From: DASSUW01 sp963740605
GTDB taxonomy: Bacteria > Actinomycetota > Thermoleophilia > Solirubrobacterales > Solirubrobacteraceae
Direction: 5' to 3'
Length of the DNA stretch: 64,000 nucleotides
NCBI GenBank assembly: GCA_963740605.1
Contig: CAVUFC010000028.1
Location: 1 to 64,000, forward strand
In this document: one piece after another, positions 42,444 to 50,416 of the stretch
How the letters are laid out: each line of letters starts with the position of its first letter
How positions within the stretch are numbered: the first letter of the stretch is position 1
Program-made: the position numbers and the translations under genes
Notes under the pieces: model-generated
Databases searched by the model: none
Seen by the model: only the letters and a program-made list of their open reading frames with translations
What the model was told of the DNA's origin: nothing

Positions 42444-42744
42444 CGGCGGGATTGGCGATCGGGTCGGGCAGGTGCACCCAGTCGGCGTCGGGGCCCTCGG
42501 GCTTGCGGCCCTCGATGCGCACCGGATGGCCGGGGTTGCCGACGACGGTCGAGTTCGGCGGGACGTCATGGATCACGACCGCGGTGGCGCCGATCTTGGC
42601 GCCGTGGCCGATCGTGATCGGCCCGAGCAGCTTCGCCCCGGGGGTGGCGGCGACGTTCGTGGCAGCCGCGTCGCGCTCGTAGGCGGCGCCGACGTCCCGG
42701 CGCACCTCACCCGCGGTCCGGCGCACAGTGCCGAGGCCCAACAT
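42436..42744 (-). pseudogene. cysE: Serine O-acetyltransferase (cysE) remnant with internal deletion
   Basis: A 102-residue frame. The C-terminal 65 residues are the end of CysE (AKLLGPITIGHGAKIGATAV, then VIHDVPPNSTVVGNPGHPVR), with left-handed beta-helix turns. The first 33 residues (MLGLGTVRRTAGEVRRDV, then YERDAAATNVA) look like the N-terminal CysE helix. The about 125 residues normally between, including the helical domain and the catalytic histidines, are absent, and the frame is kept. It cannot work as an acetyltransferase; the beta-helix tail might persist as a scaffold. It lies 10 bases after the moeB-like gene. Confidence 0.7.
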
Positions 42745-42754
42745 CGGCTAAAGC

Positions 42755-43576
42755 CTACGCGTCGCCGCAGTCAGGGCAGTCGTCACGGCGCTTGACCGTC
42801 ACACGCAGGAAGTCGTGGGTGGCGAGGTCGATCTGCAGGAACGCGCCGGTCAACGCCGGGAGCCCGGCCAGCAGCTTCAGCGCCTCGAGCGCCTGCAGCG
42901 ACCCGACCACGCCCGCCGCCGGACCGAGCACCCCCGCCTCCGCGCACGTCGCCACCGCACCGTCCGGCGGGGCCTGCGGAAACGCGCACCGGTAGCAGGC
43001 GCTCTCCCCCGGGCGGATCGCCATCACCAGCCCGCTCATGCCGACGACGCCACCCTCCACCAGCGGGATGCCCGCCGCGCAGCAGGCAGCGTTGATCGCG
43101 TACCGGGTGGCGAACGCGTCGGTGCAGTCGACGACGAGGTCGATGTCCTCGAGCATCGCCTCGTTGAACGCCGCCTGGTACGGCTCGATCACGATGTCGG
43201 GGTTGAGGAAGCCGAGCTTGGACACCGCGCTGTGCGCCTTCGGCACGCCCACGTCGGGCGTGAAGTGCAGGTGCTGGCGGTGCAGGTTGGAGACCTCGAC
43301 GTCGCCGTCGTCGACCACGCCGAGGCGACCGACCCCTGCGCCGGCGAGGTAGGTCGCGACCGGCGAGCCGAGCGCCCCCGCGCCGACGACCAGCACGCTC
43401 GCGTCTTCGAGCGCGCGCTGGGCGGCCTCGCTCCACTGCGGCAGCACGAGCTGGCGCGAGTAGCGCTCAACCGCAGAGGGGGTCAGACCCCTTGAGTCGG
43501 GGGCACTCAAGGGGTCTGACCCCTTGGGTAGTGCAGCGCCCACCAAACCCTTGAGAAACGCGCGCCGCTCACTCAT
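42755..43576 (-). CDS. ThiF/MoeB-family adenylyltransferase
   Basis: A 273-residue E1-like enzyme that adenylates the C-terminal glycine of a small sulfur-carrier protein. Seen: RYSRQLVLPQWSEAAQRAL, the ATP loop LVVGAGALGSPVATYLAGAG, DGDVEVSNLHRQHLH, VVDCTDAFATRYAINAACC, the zinc pairs CYRCAFP and CPDCGD, and the cysteine in TCAEAGVLGPAAGV. The N-terminus carries an extra stretch encoded by an inverted repeat (about residues 18-32). The ATG overlaps the TusA-like gene stop (ATGA), and cysK lies 3 kb away, so cysteine or cofactor sulfur transfer is likely. Confidence 0.87.
   Translation of the reverse strand: MSERRAFLKGLVGAALPKGSDPLSAPDSRGLTPSAVERYSRQLVLPQWSEAAQRALEDASVLVVGAGALGSPVATYLAGAGVGRLGVVDDGDVEVSNLHRQHLHFTPDVGVPKAHSAVSKLGFLNPDIVIEPYQAAFNEAMLEDIDLVVDCTDAFATRYAINAACCAAGIPLVEGGVVGMSGLVMAIRPGESACYRCAFPQAPPDGAVATCAEAGVLGPAAGVVGSLQALEALKLLAGLPALTGAFLQIDLATHDFLRVTVKRRDDCPDCGDA
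43479..43523. repeat. Perfect 19-base-pair palindromic repeat inside the moeB-like gene (REP-like)
   Basis: Bases 43479-43497 (GGGGTCAGACCCCTTGAGT) are the exact reverse complement of 43505-43523, with a 7-base loop CGGGGGC. Each arm itself contains the palindrome GGGGTCAGACCCC. The element falls in the 5' coding region of the moeB-like gene and keeps its frame, encoding KGSDPLSAPDSRGLTP. GGGGTC-AGACCCC repeats are known as scattered elements in many genomes; a single copy is present in this window. Confidence 0.85.
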
Positions 43577-43782
43577 CGGCGCACGATCGTGACGAGGGCG
43601 CCGCTGACCTGCACGTTGTGGCCCGCGTCGGCAGCCGACCGCGGGACGTTCTCGAGCGCCTCGCCCTCCGGGCAGCGGACCTCGAGCGCCTCGCCGGGCG
43701 TGAGCTTCTCGAGCTCGAGCTTGGTTCGGACCCAGGTCATCGGGCACGTCAGGTCCGTGATGTCCAGCGTTCGGACCGCCAC
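43573..43782 (-). CDS. TusA/SirA-family sulfur carrier-like protein
   Basis: A 69-residue protein from GTG 43782. RTLDITDLTCPMTWVRTKLE, then LEKLTPGEALEVRCPEGEAL is the TusA fold, with the active cysteine at residue 13. The usual CPxP motif is CPMT here, so the second proline is lost. TusA proteins pass persulfide sulfur to tRNA thiolation or cofactor enzymes. ATGA overlap with the moeB-like gene suggests they act together in sulfur relay. Confidence 0.8.
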   Translation of the reverse strand: MAVRTLDITDLTCPMTWVRTKLELEKLTPGEALEVRCPEGEALENVPRSAADAGHNVQVSGALVTIVRR

Positions 43783-43803
43783 GCGGGTTACGGTAGCGAT
43801 CGG

Positions 43804-44358
43804 ATGGCGCGCAGTTTCCTGATCCTGCACGGCCTGGAGGGATCCGGGCCGGGCCACTGGCAGACCTGGCTCACTGCTCGCCTCCGGGCCGACACCGAAC
43901 GCGTCGCCTACCCCGATCTCCCGGACGCCGACATGCCGTCGCTGCACTCCTGGCGCGACGCGCTGGACGGCGAGCTCGCCGCGCAGCCCGACGTCGAGAC
44001 CGTGGTCGTCTGCCACTCGCTCGCCTGCCTGCTGTACCTGCACCATGTCGCCGACGGAGGAGCGCAGGCCGATCGCGTGCTGCTCGTCGCGCCGCCGTCC
44101 GAGGGCGCCGGCCTGCCCCAGATCGCGGCCTTCTTCCCCGCGCCGCTGCCCGCGCTCCAGGCTGGCAGCGCCCGGCTGGTCTGCTCCGACAACGACCCGT
44201 ACTGCCCGGAGGGCGCGGCGACGCTGTACGGCGCGCCGCTCAGCATCCCGGTGGACCTCATTCCCGGCGGCGGACACCTGAACCCCGAGGCCGGCTATGG
44301 GCCGTGGCCCGCGGTCGAGGCGTGGTGTCTTGGCAGCGACGCGCCGATCAGCGGCTGA
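43804..44358 (+). CDS. RBBP9/YdeN-family serine hydrolase
   Basis: A 184-residue compact alpha/beta hydrolase. Start block FLILHGLEGSGPGHWQTWL, nucleophile VVVCHSLACLLYLHHV (the usual GHSLG is CHSLA), acid residue in LVCSDNDPYCPEGAATLYG and histidine in PGGGHLNPEAGYGPWP give a full Ser-Asp-His triad. The physiological ester is unknown. It is divergent from the TusA-like gene with a 21-base gap, and its end overlaps the esterase gene by 11 bases. Confidence 0.87.
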   Translation: MARSFLILHGLEGSGPGHWQTWLTARLRADTERVAYPDLPDADMPSLHSWRDALDGELAAQPDVETVVVCHSLACLLYLHHVADGGAQADRVLLVAPPSEGAGLPQIAAFFPAPLPALQAGSARLVCSDNDPYCPEGAATLYGAPLSIPVDLIPGGGHLNPEAGYGPWPAVEAWCLGSDAPISG

Positions 44359-45406
44359 GCGCGAGCACGAGCTCCCGGATCGCCCCCGGATAGCGGTAGG
44401 TGAGGCCGCCGTGCTTGCCGTCGAACAGGTCGATCGTGTGCGCCACGCCGAGGGCCTCGAGCTCGTGCGCGAACGCCTGCGCCCCGAGATCGAGGTAGTA
44501 CTCGTCGCTGCGGCCCGCGTCGAGATAGATGCGCCGCATCGAGCGCAGCGCTGCGGCATGCGGACGCGCCATCCGCACCGGGTCCTTGTCGAGCCACTGG
44601 GCCCACACGTCGTCGTGCAGGCGACCGGTCGCGATGTCGAACGGCAGCAGCGCCTTGCCCGGCTGCCCGGGATCGGGCGAGTACGCGGCCGCGTAGCCGT
44701 ACATCTCCAGCGGCGCGGCGAGCTTGGCCCAGTCCACGTGGTCGGCCTTCGCGAGCCGCTCGAAGAAGACCTCGTACGAGCCGTCGTGGTGGTCGCGCAG
44801 CGCGCGGGCGACCTGCGGGAACTCCGGCACGTAGCACGCCTCGAACAGCGCGTCACCGGCGTGCGAGGCGAGCGCGCCGAACACGTCCGCCCGCACCATC
44901 GGCACGACCATCGCGCCATACCCGCCGGACGACTTGCCGGTGAGCGCGCGCGACTCGCGGTCGGCCAGCGCCGGGTACCGGTCCTCGACGAACGGGACGA
45001 CCTCGTCGCACAGGTAGTCCTGGTAGCGGCCGAGCCCGAGCGAGTTCAGGAACTGCGAGCCGCCGTAGGACGTCCAGCAGTCGACGAACACGACCAGCGC
45101 GTCAGGGCAGTCGCCGGTCGCGAACATCGCGTCGATCCGCTCGACCATCCCGAGCTCGAGCGCGGTGCGGTTGAGCCACATGTCGATCTGGCCCGTGTAG
45201 CCCTGGATCACGTAGACGACGGGCAGCGCCCGCGGGTGGTCGAGCTCGACCCCGGGCGGCCGGTAGACGTACAGCGGCCGGCGTGACGGATCGCCCAGCG
45301 GGTTGTCCGCCAGGAGCTCGGATTCGACGACGAGACGGTCGAGCGTGCCGTGCATCGGCCGCTCCCACGGCGCGCCCGCCGGACCTTCAACTTCGCGCAG
45401 TGCCAT
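44348..45406 (-). CDS. Esterase D/S-formylglutathione hydrolase-like alpha/beta hydrolase
   Basis: A 352-residue esterase. LYVYRPPGVELDHPRALPVV opens the fold; then VVFVDCWTSYGGSQFLNS, the lid region, the nucleophile ALTGKSSGGYGAMV, and DAGRSDEYYLDLGAQAFAHE with a late histidine in DGKHGGLTYRYPGAI complete a triad. The FVDCWTSYGGSQFLNS block is typical of the putative-esterase (PF00756) family. It lacks a signal peptide, so it should be cytoplasmic. Substrate unknown. Confidence 0.85.
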   Translation of the reverse strand: MALREVEGPAGAPWERPMHGTLDRLVVESELLADNPLGDPSRRPLYVYRPPGVELDHPRALPVVYVIQGYTGQIDMWLNRTALELGMVERIDAMFATGDCPDALVVFVDCWTSYGGSQFLNSLGLGRYQDYLCDEVVPFVEDRYPALADRESRALTGKSSGGYGAMVVPMVRADVFGALASHAGDALFEACYVPEFPQVARALRDHHDGSYEVFFERLAKADHVDWAKLAAPLEMYGYAAAYSPDPGQPGKALLPFDIATGRLHDDVWAQWLDKDPVRMARPHAAALRSMRRIYLDAGRSDEYYLDLGAQAFAHELEALGVAHTIDLFDGKHGGLTYRYPGAIRELVLALSR

Positions 45407-45429
45407 TACGCGAACGCTACCGTTCGGAG

Positions 45430-46593
45430 ATGCCCCGAATTCTTGTCGCCGTCGTTCTGGCGTTCGCCGTCCTTGCCGTCCCGGCCTCCGCGGCCCCGAA
45501 GAAAGGCCCCGGCGGAGCCGGCTTCTACAAGCCACCGAAGCATCTGAGGGGCACGCACGGCGGGCTGATCTGGGTGCACAAGCAGACCGGGAAGGACGCG
45601 CTGAAGGGCGCACGCAACGAGCTCCTCCTCTATCGCTCAAAGGATCTCAGCGGCAAGGTGACCGCGGTGTCGGGCTCGGTCGCGATCCCGAAGGGCAAGG
45701 CCCCGAAGGGCGGCTGGCCGATCATCACGTACGCCCACGGGACGACCGGCGCGGCAGACGCCTGCGCGCCGACCAAGGGCTACGACAAGGACAAGCTCAC
45801 CAGCTATGCGTTCCCGCTGCTGAAGCGCTGGATCAAGGCCGGCTACGCGGTCGTGCGAACCGACTACGACGGGCTCGGGACCCCGGGCGTGCACCAGTAC
45901 CTGGTCGGCGCGTCCGAAGGCCGGAGCGTGCTCGACGCCGTGCGGGCCGCCCGCGCGTTCGACGGCAAGCTGTCCAAGCGCTACATGATCGCGGGGCACT
46001 CGCAGGGCGGTCATGCCGCGCTGTTCGCCGCCGCGGCAGCGCCGAAGTACCTGCCCGAGCTCAAGCTGCGCGGCACGGTCGCGTTCGCGCCCGCCTCGCA
46101 TCTGAAGTCGCAGTTCCAGCTGAGCACCTCGATCGCGGCTCCCGTCGGCGGCCTCGGGGCGATCATCGGGTTGGGCCTGCGCGCGATCGATAGTTCCGAC
46201 TCCAGCCTGGGCGTGCCGAACTTTCTGACGCCGGAGGCGCTGGCGCTGTACCCGCAGACCAAGACGGCCTGTTACGACGCGCTGAGTAAGCCGGCCTCGT
46301 TCGGCGGCCTGCCGCTCAACGACATCCTCAAGTCCGGCACGGACCTGACCGCACTGCTCAACGCCGTCGGCGAGAGCGACCCGGAGCACCTGCGGATGAA
46401 GACGCCGGTGCGGATCGAGCAGGGCACCGGCGACGGGACCGTTATCCCCTCGTTCACGCAGCAGCTCGTCGACGAGTACAAGCAGAACGGCGTGAGCGTC
46501 GTCTACAAGACGTACGACGGCGTCAGCCACGGCGGCGTGGTCGACGCGGCCGCGAAGGACTCCACCAACTACATCAACAGCCGGCTCAAGTAG
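45430..46593 (+). CDS. Secreted lipase (secretory lipase family)
   Basis: A 387-residue protein with a signal peptide (MPRILVAVVLAFAVLAVPAS, cleaved after ASA). The mature part has WPIITYAHGTTGAADACAPT, YAVVRTDYDGLGTPGVHQYL, the nucleophile MIAGHSQGGHAALFAAAAAP and the acid/base end EQGTGDGTVIPSFTQQLVDE, KTYDGVSHGGVVDAAA. This matches the secretory lipase family (PF03583) found in actinobacteria and fungi. It is divergent from the esterase with only 23 bases between starts, and overlaps cysK by 8 bases. Confidence 0.87.
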   Translation: MPRILVAVVLAFAVLAVPASAAPKKGPGGAGFYKPPKHLRGTHGGLIWVHKQTGKDALKGARNELLLYRSKDLSGKVTAVSGSVAIPKGKAPKGGWPIITYAHGTTGAADACAPTKGYDKDKLTSYAFPLLKRWIKAGYAVVRTDYDGLGTPGVHQYLVGASEGRSVLDAVRAARAFDGKLSKRYMIAGHSQGGHAALFAAAAAPKYLPELKLRGTVAFAPASHLKSQFQLSTSIAAPVGGLGAIIGLGLRAIDSSDSSLGVPNFLTPEALALYPQTKTACYDALSKPASFGGLPLNDILKSGTDLTALLNAVGESDPEHLRMKTPVRIEQGTGDGTVIPSFTQQLVDEYKQNGVSVVYKTYDGVSHGGVVDAAAKDSTNYINSRLK

Positions 46594-47533
46594 CCGTCGC
46601 GCGCTCGGGCTCGGGCGCAAAGAAGGGTGTCGAGACGTAACGCTCGCCCGAGTCCGGCAGGACGACGGCGATCCGGGCGCCGCGCGCGTCATCGCGCGCG
46701 GCGATCTGGAGCGCGCCGGCGACCGCGGCGCCGCACGAGATCCCGCCGAGCACGCCTTCGCGACGGGCGACGAGGCGCGCCGTCTCGATCGCGTCCTCGT
46801 CGTCGATCGGGATGATCTCGTCGAGCAGATCGCGGTCGAGCACGGGCGGTACGAACCCCGCGCCGATGCCCTGGATCTTGTGCGGGCCGGGCAGGCTGCC
46901 GGACAGCACGGCGGACGCCGCGGGCTCGACGGCGACGATCTTGAGGCCCGGGTTGCGCTCCTTGAGGTACGCCCCGGCCCCGGTGATCGTGCCGCCGGTG
47001 CCGACGCCGGCGACGAGGTAGTCGATGCGGCCGTCGAGCGCTTCCCAGATCTCGGGTCCGGTGGTGCGCCGGTGAGCCTCGGGATTGGCGGGGTTGGAGA
47101 ACTGGTCGGGCAGCCACGCGTCCGGACCGCTGGCGAGCGTCTGGGCGGCTGCAACGGCCTCGTTCATCCCGCCGAGCGACTCGGTGACCTGCACCTGGGC
47201 GCCGTAGAGGCGCAGCAGGCCCTCGCGCTCGCGGCTCATCCCCTGCGGGAGCGTGAGCACGAGGTCGTAGCCGCGGGCGGCGCACACGAACGCGAGCGCG
47301 ATCCCGGTGTTGCCGCTGGTGGCCTCCACGATCGTCGTGCGGCCCGGCTCGATGATCCCGTCGGCCTCCGCGGCCTCGATCATCGCGATGCCGATCCGGT
47401 CCTTGACCGATCCGCCCGGGTTGAGCATTTCGAGCTTGGCGAACAGCTCGACGCCGTCGGGCGCGATCCGCGTCAGCTGCACCATCGGCGTGTTGCCGAT
47501 GTGATCGGCAATGTTGATCGGGATACCAGGCAT
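46586..47533 (-). CDS. cysK: Cysteine synthase A (O-acetylserine sulfhydrylase)
   Basis: A 315-residue PLP enzyme making cysteine from O-acetylserine and sulfide. Seen: IADHIGNTPMVQLTRIAPDG, the PLP lysine (Lys44) in NPGGSVKDRIGIAMIEAAEA, EATSGNTGIALAFVCAARGY, LPQGMSREREGLLRLYGAQV, QFSNPANPEAHRRTTGPEIW, GVGTGGTITGAGAYLKE and QGIGAGFVPPVLD. The only cysE in the window is a deleted remnant, so O-acetylserine must come from elsewhere or another donor (for example O-phosphoserine) is used. Confidence 0.96.
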   Translation of the reverse strand: MPGIPINIADHIGNTPMVQLTRIAPDGVELFAKLEMLNPGGSVKDRIGIAMIEAAEADGIIEPGRTTIVEATSGNTGIALAFVCAARGYDLVLTLPQGMSREREGLLRLYGAQVQVTESLGGMNEAVAAAQTLASGPDAWLPDQFSNPANPEAHRRTTGPEIWEALDGRIDYLVAGVGTGGTITGAGAYLKERNPGLKIVAVEPAASAVLSGSLPGPHKIQGIGAGFVPPVLDRDLLDEIIPIDDEDAIETARLVARREGVLGGISCGAAVAGALQIAARDDARGARIAVVLPDSGERYVSTPFFAPEPERATAT

Positions 47534-47592
47534 TTGGCTGTCTCAGCCTATCGCTGGCAGCCGTATCCGTTCGCTAGCGTGCTCGGGCGGAG

Positions 47593-48513
47593 GTGTCCGG
47601 CTCCTACCTGACGTTCGCTGCGCGCCGCATCGTGGCCGCGTTCCTGATCGCCGTGCTTGTCGCTGCGATCACGTTTCTGATGCTCCACGTCCTGCGACCG
47701 GAGTCGTTCTTCGATCCGCGCGCGCTTCCCGTTCAGCTCGGCGACTACCTCTGGAGCGCGTTCGCGCATCTCGACCTCGGGAACTCCCGTCAGCCGCCGT
47801 TCCGCCCGGTCAGTGACCTGATTTTCGAACGCGTCGGCGCTGACCTGTCGCTGTTCATCGGCGCCGCCGTGTTCGGTGTGCTGGCGGGGATGGCCGGCGG
47901 CGTGGTGTGCGCGCGGTACCCCCGGTCCATCCGCGCGTACGCCCTTCAAGGCCTCGCGACGTTCCTGATCTGCGCGCCGGTCTACTGGGTCGCGTTGCTG
48001 GTCATCCTGGCGTTCGGCAAGGGCATCGGCGTGGTCGTCGGGCTTCCGATCATCGACACCGGGCTCTACACGCCGCTGCGCGAGAACCCGGTCGCCTGGT
48101 TCGGCTACCTGCTCGTGCCGTGGATGGTCACGGGCGCGCCGTTGGCGGCGATCTGCCTGCGGCTGACCGCCTCCGGGATGCGCGACATCGACGATGCCGA
48201 CTTCATCCGCACCGCGTACGGCAAGGGGCTGTCGGGCAACCGGGTCGCGTTCCGGCACTCGCTTCCGGCCTCCGCGGCGCCGACGATTGCGTTCGCGGGG
48301 TCGTACGCGCCGCTCCTGGTCAGCAACGCGCTGCTCGTCGAGCAGGTCTTCAACATCCCGGGCGTGTTCCGCTCCACGACCGGAGCGATCAACAACGGCG
48401 ACTTCGAGCTGCTGCAGGGGATGATCATCATCGGAGCGGTGCTGGTCGTGTTCGGCAACCTGCTGGCCGATCTCGCCCTGGCGCGGCTCGACCCGCGCGT
48501 GCGGAATCAGTAG
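47593..48513 (+). CDS. ABC transporter permease, DppB/OppB type (orphan)
   Basis: A 306-residue permease of the dipeptide/oligopeptide class: SYLTFAARRIVAAFLIAVLV at the start, six membrane segments, and the EAA loop DDADFIRTAYGKGLSGNRVA followed by FRHSLPASAAPTIAFAGSYA. The end NPVAWFGYLLVPWMVTGAPL and EQVFNIPGVFRSTTGAINNG are typical. No partner permease, ATPase or binding protein is adjacent, so partners lie elsewhere or the system is broken. It starts at GTG 47593, divergent from cysK by 59 bases. Confidence 0.85.
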   Translation: MSGSYLTFAARRIVAAFLIAVLVAAITFLMLHVLRPESFFDPRALPVQLGDYLWSAFAHLDLGNSRQPPFRPVSDLIFERVGADLSLFIGAAVFGVLAGMAGGVVCARYPRSIRAYALQGLATFLICAPVYWVALLVILAFGKGIGVVVGLPIIDTGLYTPLRENPVAWFGYLLVPWMVTGAPLAAICLRLTASGMRDIDDADFIRTAYGKGLSGNRVAFRHSLPASAAPTIAFAGSYAPLLVSNALLVEQVFNIPGVFRSTTGAINNGDFELLQGMIIIGAVLVVFGNLLADLALARLDPRVRNQ

Positions 48514-48854
48514 TTGCCGGAGAGGTAGTCCCAGGCGCGGCGGAGCTTGTCGTCGAGCCCGCCGGGCGTGAGGTCGTCCGGCTCCATGCTCGCGGGGTTC
48601 TGCCCGGGCCTGGGCAGCCGCTGCGCGGCCTGCGCGTCGAGGTTGAGCACGACGCCGCGCTCGTAGAGACGGTCGACGTCGGGCGCGTCGGCGAAGCAGT
48701 GGCCGTCGCCGGTGTCGACGATCACGCCGTCGAAGACGTCCACCTCGGGTACGGCGAGCACGTGCTCGACCGTGCCGATCTGCTGCCCGTCCGAGCTCAT
48801 CACCGGCACGCCCTCGGTCAGGACGAGGTACGAGACAGGGTCGCCGAGATCCAT
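48507..48854 (-). CDS. PRC-barrel-like small protein
   Basis: A 115-residue protein close to the one at 8629-8958: LTEGVPVMSSDGQQIGTVEH, VDVFDGVIVDTGDGHCFADA and DRLYERGVVLNLDAQAAQRL align with the same blocks there. The C-terminal part differs and ends DDKLRRAWDYLSGNY. It is divergent from the Ser/Thr kinase gene with 41 bases between starts, and its end overlaps the permease gene by 7 bases. Two such proteins in one window suggest a lineage-specific family; no function is known. Confidence 0.78.
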   Translation of the reverse strand: MDLGDPVSYLVLTEGVPVMSSDGQQIGTVEHVLAVPEVDVFDGVIVDTGDGHCFADAPDVDRLYERGVVLNLDAQAAQRLPRPGQNPASMEPDDLTPGGLDDKLRRAWDYLSGNY

Positions 48855-48895
48855 GAGAATCCGGAACCCTACCGCCGTCGCGTCACAATCTTCGG

Positions 48896-50416
48896 GTGGT
48901 CGAGCTCGAACCAGGTGCCGAGTTCGCCGGCTGCCGCATTGAAGCGGTCGCCGGCCGCGGCGGCATGGGCGTGGTGTACCGGGCAACCGAGCTGAGCCTC
49001 GGGCGGCCGGTCGCGCTCAAGCTCCTGGCGCCCGATCGGGCCCGCGACGAGGCGTTCCGGGAGCGGTTCCAGCGCGAGTCGCGCATGGCGGCGGCGATCG
49101 ACCATCCCAACGTGATCCCGGTGTACGCGGCGGGCGAGCACGACGGGTCGCTGTACCTGGTGATGCGCTACGTCGGCGGCACCGACCTCCACGCGCTGCT
49201 GCGCGAGAGCGGCGCGCTGTCGCCCGCGCGCGCGGCCGACATCGTCGCCCAGATCGCCTCGGCGCTCGACGCCGCCCATCGCGCGGGCCTCGTGCACCGG
49301 GACGTGAAGCCCGCCAACGTGCTGCTCGCCGGGCACCACGCCTACCTGAGCGACTTCGGGCTGACACGGCTGGCGGGGTCGGACTCGGGGCTGACCGAGT
49401 CGGGCCACTGGATCGGGACGGTCGAGTACTGCTCGCCGGAGCAGCTGCGCGGTCACCGCACGGACGCGCGCGCCGACGTGTACTCGCTCGGGTGCGTGCT
49501 GTTCGCCGCCTTGACCGGTGCGCCGCCGTTCACGAACGGGACCGTGCCGGCGACGATGCTCGCTCACCTCAACGATCCTCCGCAGCGGCCGTCCTCGATG
49601 GGAGCGCCGGCGGAATTCGACCGTGTGCTCGCGCGAGCGCTCGCGAAGTCACCGGACGATCGCTATCCGTCGGCCGGCGATCTCGGACGCGCGGCGCTGG
49701 CGGCGGCGCGCGGCGAGCCGGTCACGGAGTCCGAGCGCAGCGTGGCGGTCGGGCCGGCGGCCCCTTCGGAGGCGCCCACGGTGGTGAACGGCGGCGGGAC
49801 CGCGATCACGCGCTGGGATCCGGACTCGCACGAGGACGATCTCACCGCGGTCACGGCGATCGCCTCGCCGACGCGCACAGCGCCACGTCACGACGAACCC
49901 CCGCTCGAGCCCCACCAGGTCTCGCGGCCGCGCCGCTGGCCGTTCCAGATCGCCGCGGGGCTGATGGTGTTCATCGCGCTGGTCGCGGTCGGGCTGCTGC
50001 TCGGCCAGGTGTTCGGCGATCCGGGCGGCGCAAGCGGCTCCGGGGCGCAGACCGGGCCCCTGAGCGAGGACGAGGTCCGCTCGGTCGCCGAGGATTTCGC
50101 GACCGCTTACGGCAACGAGGACCCGGCCGCGCTGCGCGCGACGCTGGCGCGCAACGTCGTCCGCGTGCTCCCGGGTGGGCGCAGCCAGGGGCGCGATCAG
50201 GTGGTCGACCAGTACCAGCGCCAGTTCGACGGCAACGTCGGCAGCTACGACCTCAACGACCTCACCGTCACCGGCGGGAAGGTCGGCCGCGCGACTGGCA
50301 ACTACCACGTCGACCGCAAGGGAGGCGACCCCTACGTGGGTCACATCGTGCTCGGCGTCATCCGCGAGCGCGGCGAGCCGCGCATCCAGCTGATCGCCGC
50401 GCGGCCCGCGAGCTAA
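48896..50416 (+). CDS. Ser/Thr protein kinase with extracellular SnoaL/NTF2-like domain
   Basis: A 506-residue transmembrane kinase. Kinase motifs: glycine loop AGRGGMGVVYRATE (residue 19 on), Lys42 in VALKLLA, LVHRDVKPANVLL (catalytic HRD 134-136) and SDFGLTRLA (DFG 153-155), SPEQLRGHRTDARADVYSLG. A proline- and acid-rich linker precedes one membrane segment (about residues 350-372), and the outer 120 residues (VRSVAEDFATAYGNEDPAAL, VVDQYQRQFDG) form an NTF2/SnoaL-like domain. There are no PASTA repeats, unlike most PknB-type kinases; a separate PASTA lipoprotein lies opposite. Start GTG 48896. Confidence 0.88.
   Translation: MVELEPGAEFAGCRIEAVAGRGGMGVVYRATELSLGRPVALKLLAPDRARDEAFRERFQRESRMAAAIDHPNVIPVYAAGEHDGSLYLVMRYVGGTDLHALLRESGALSPARAADIVAQIASALDAAHRAGLVHRDVKPANVLLAGHHAYLSDFGLTRLAGSDSGLTESGHWIGTVEYCSPEQLRGHRTDARADVYSLGCVLFAALTGAPPFTNGTVPATMLAHLNDPPQRPSSMGAPAEFDRVLARALAKSPDDRYPSAGDLGRAALAAARGEPVTESERSVAVGPAAPSEAPTVVNGGGTAITRWDPDSHEDDLTAVTAIASPTRTAPRHDEPPLEPHQVSRPRRWPFQIAAGLMVFIALVAVGLLLGQVFGDPGGASGSGAQTGPLSEDEVRSVAEDFATAYGNEDPAALRATLARNVVRVLPGGRSQGRDQVVDQYQRQFDGNVGSYDLNDLTVTGGKVGRATGNYHVDRKGGDPYVGHIVLGVIRERGEPRIQLIAARPAS

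Noticed and set aside
43479..43523. The palindrome considered as a transcription terminator or CRISPR-like repeat.
   Set aside because: It lies inside an open coding region with no T-run, and only one copy is present, so neither fits.
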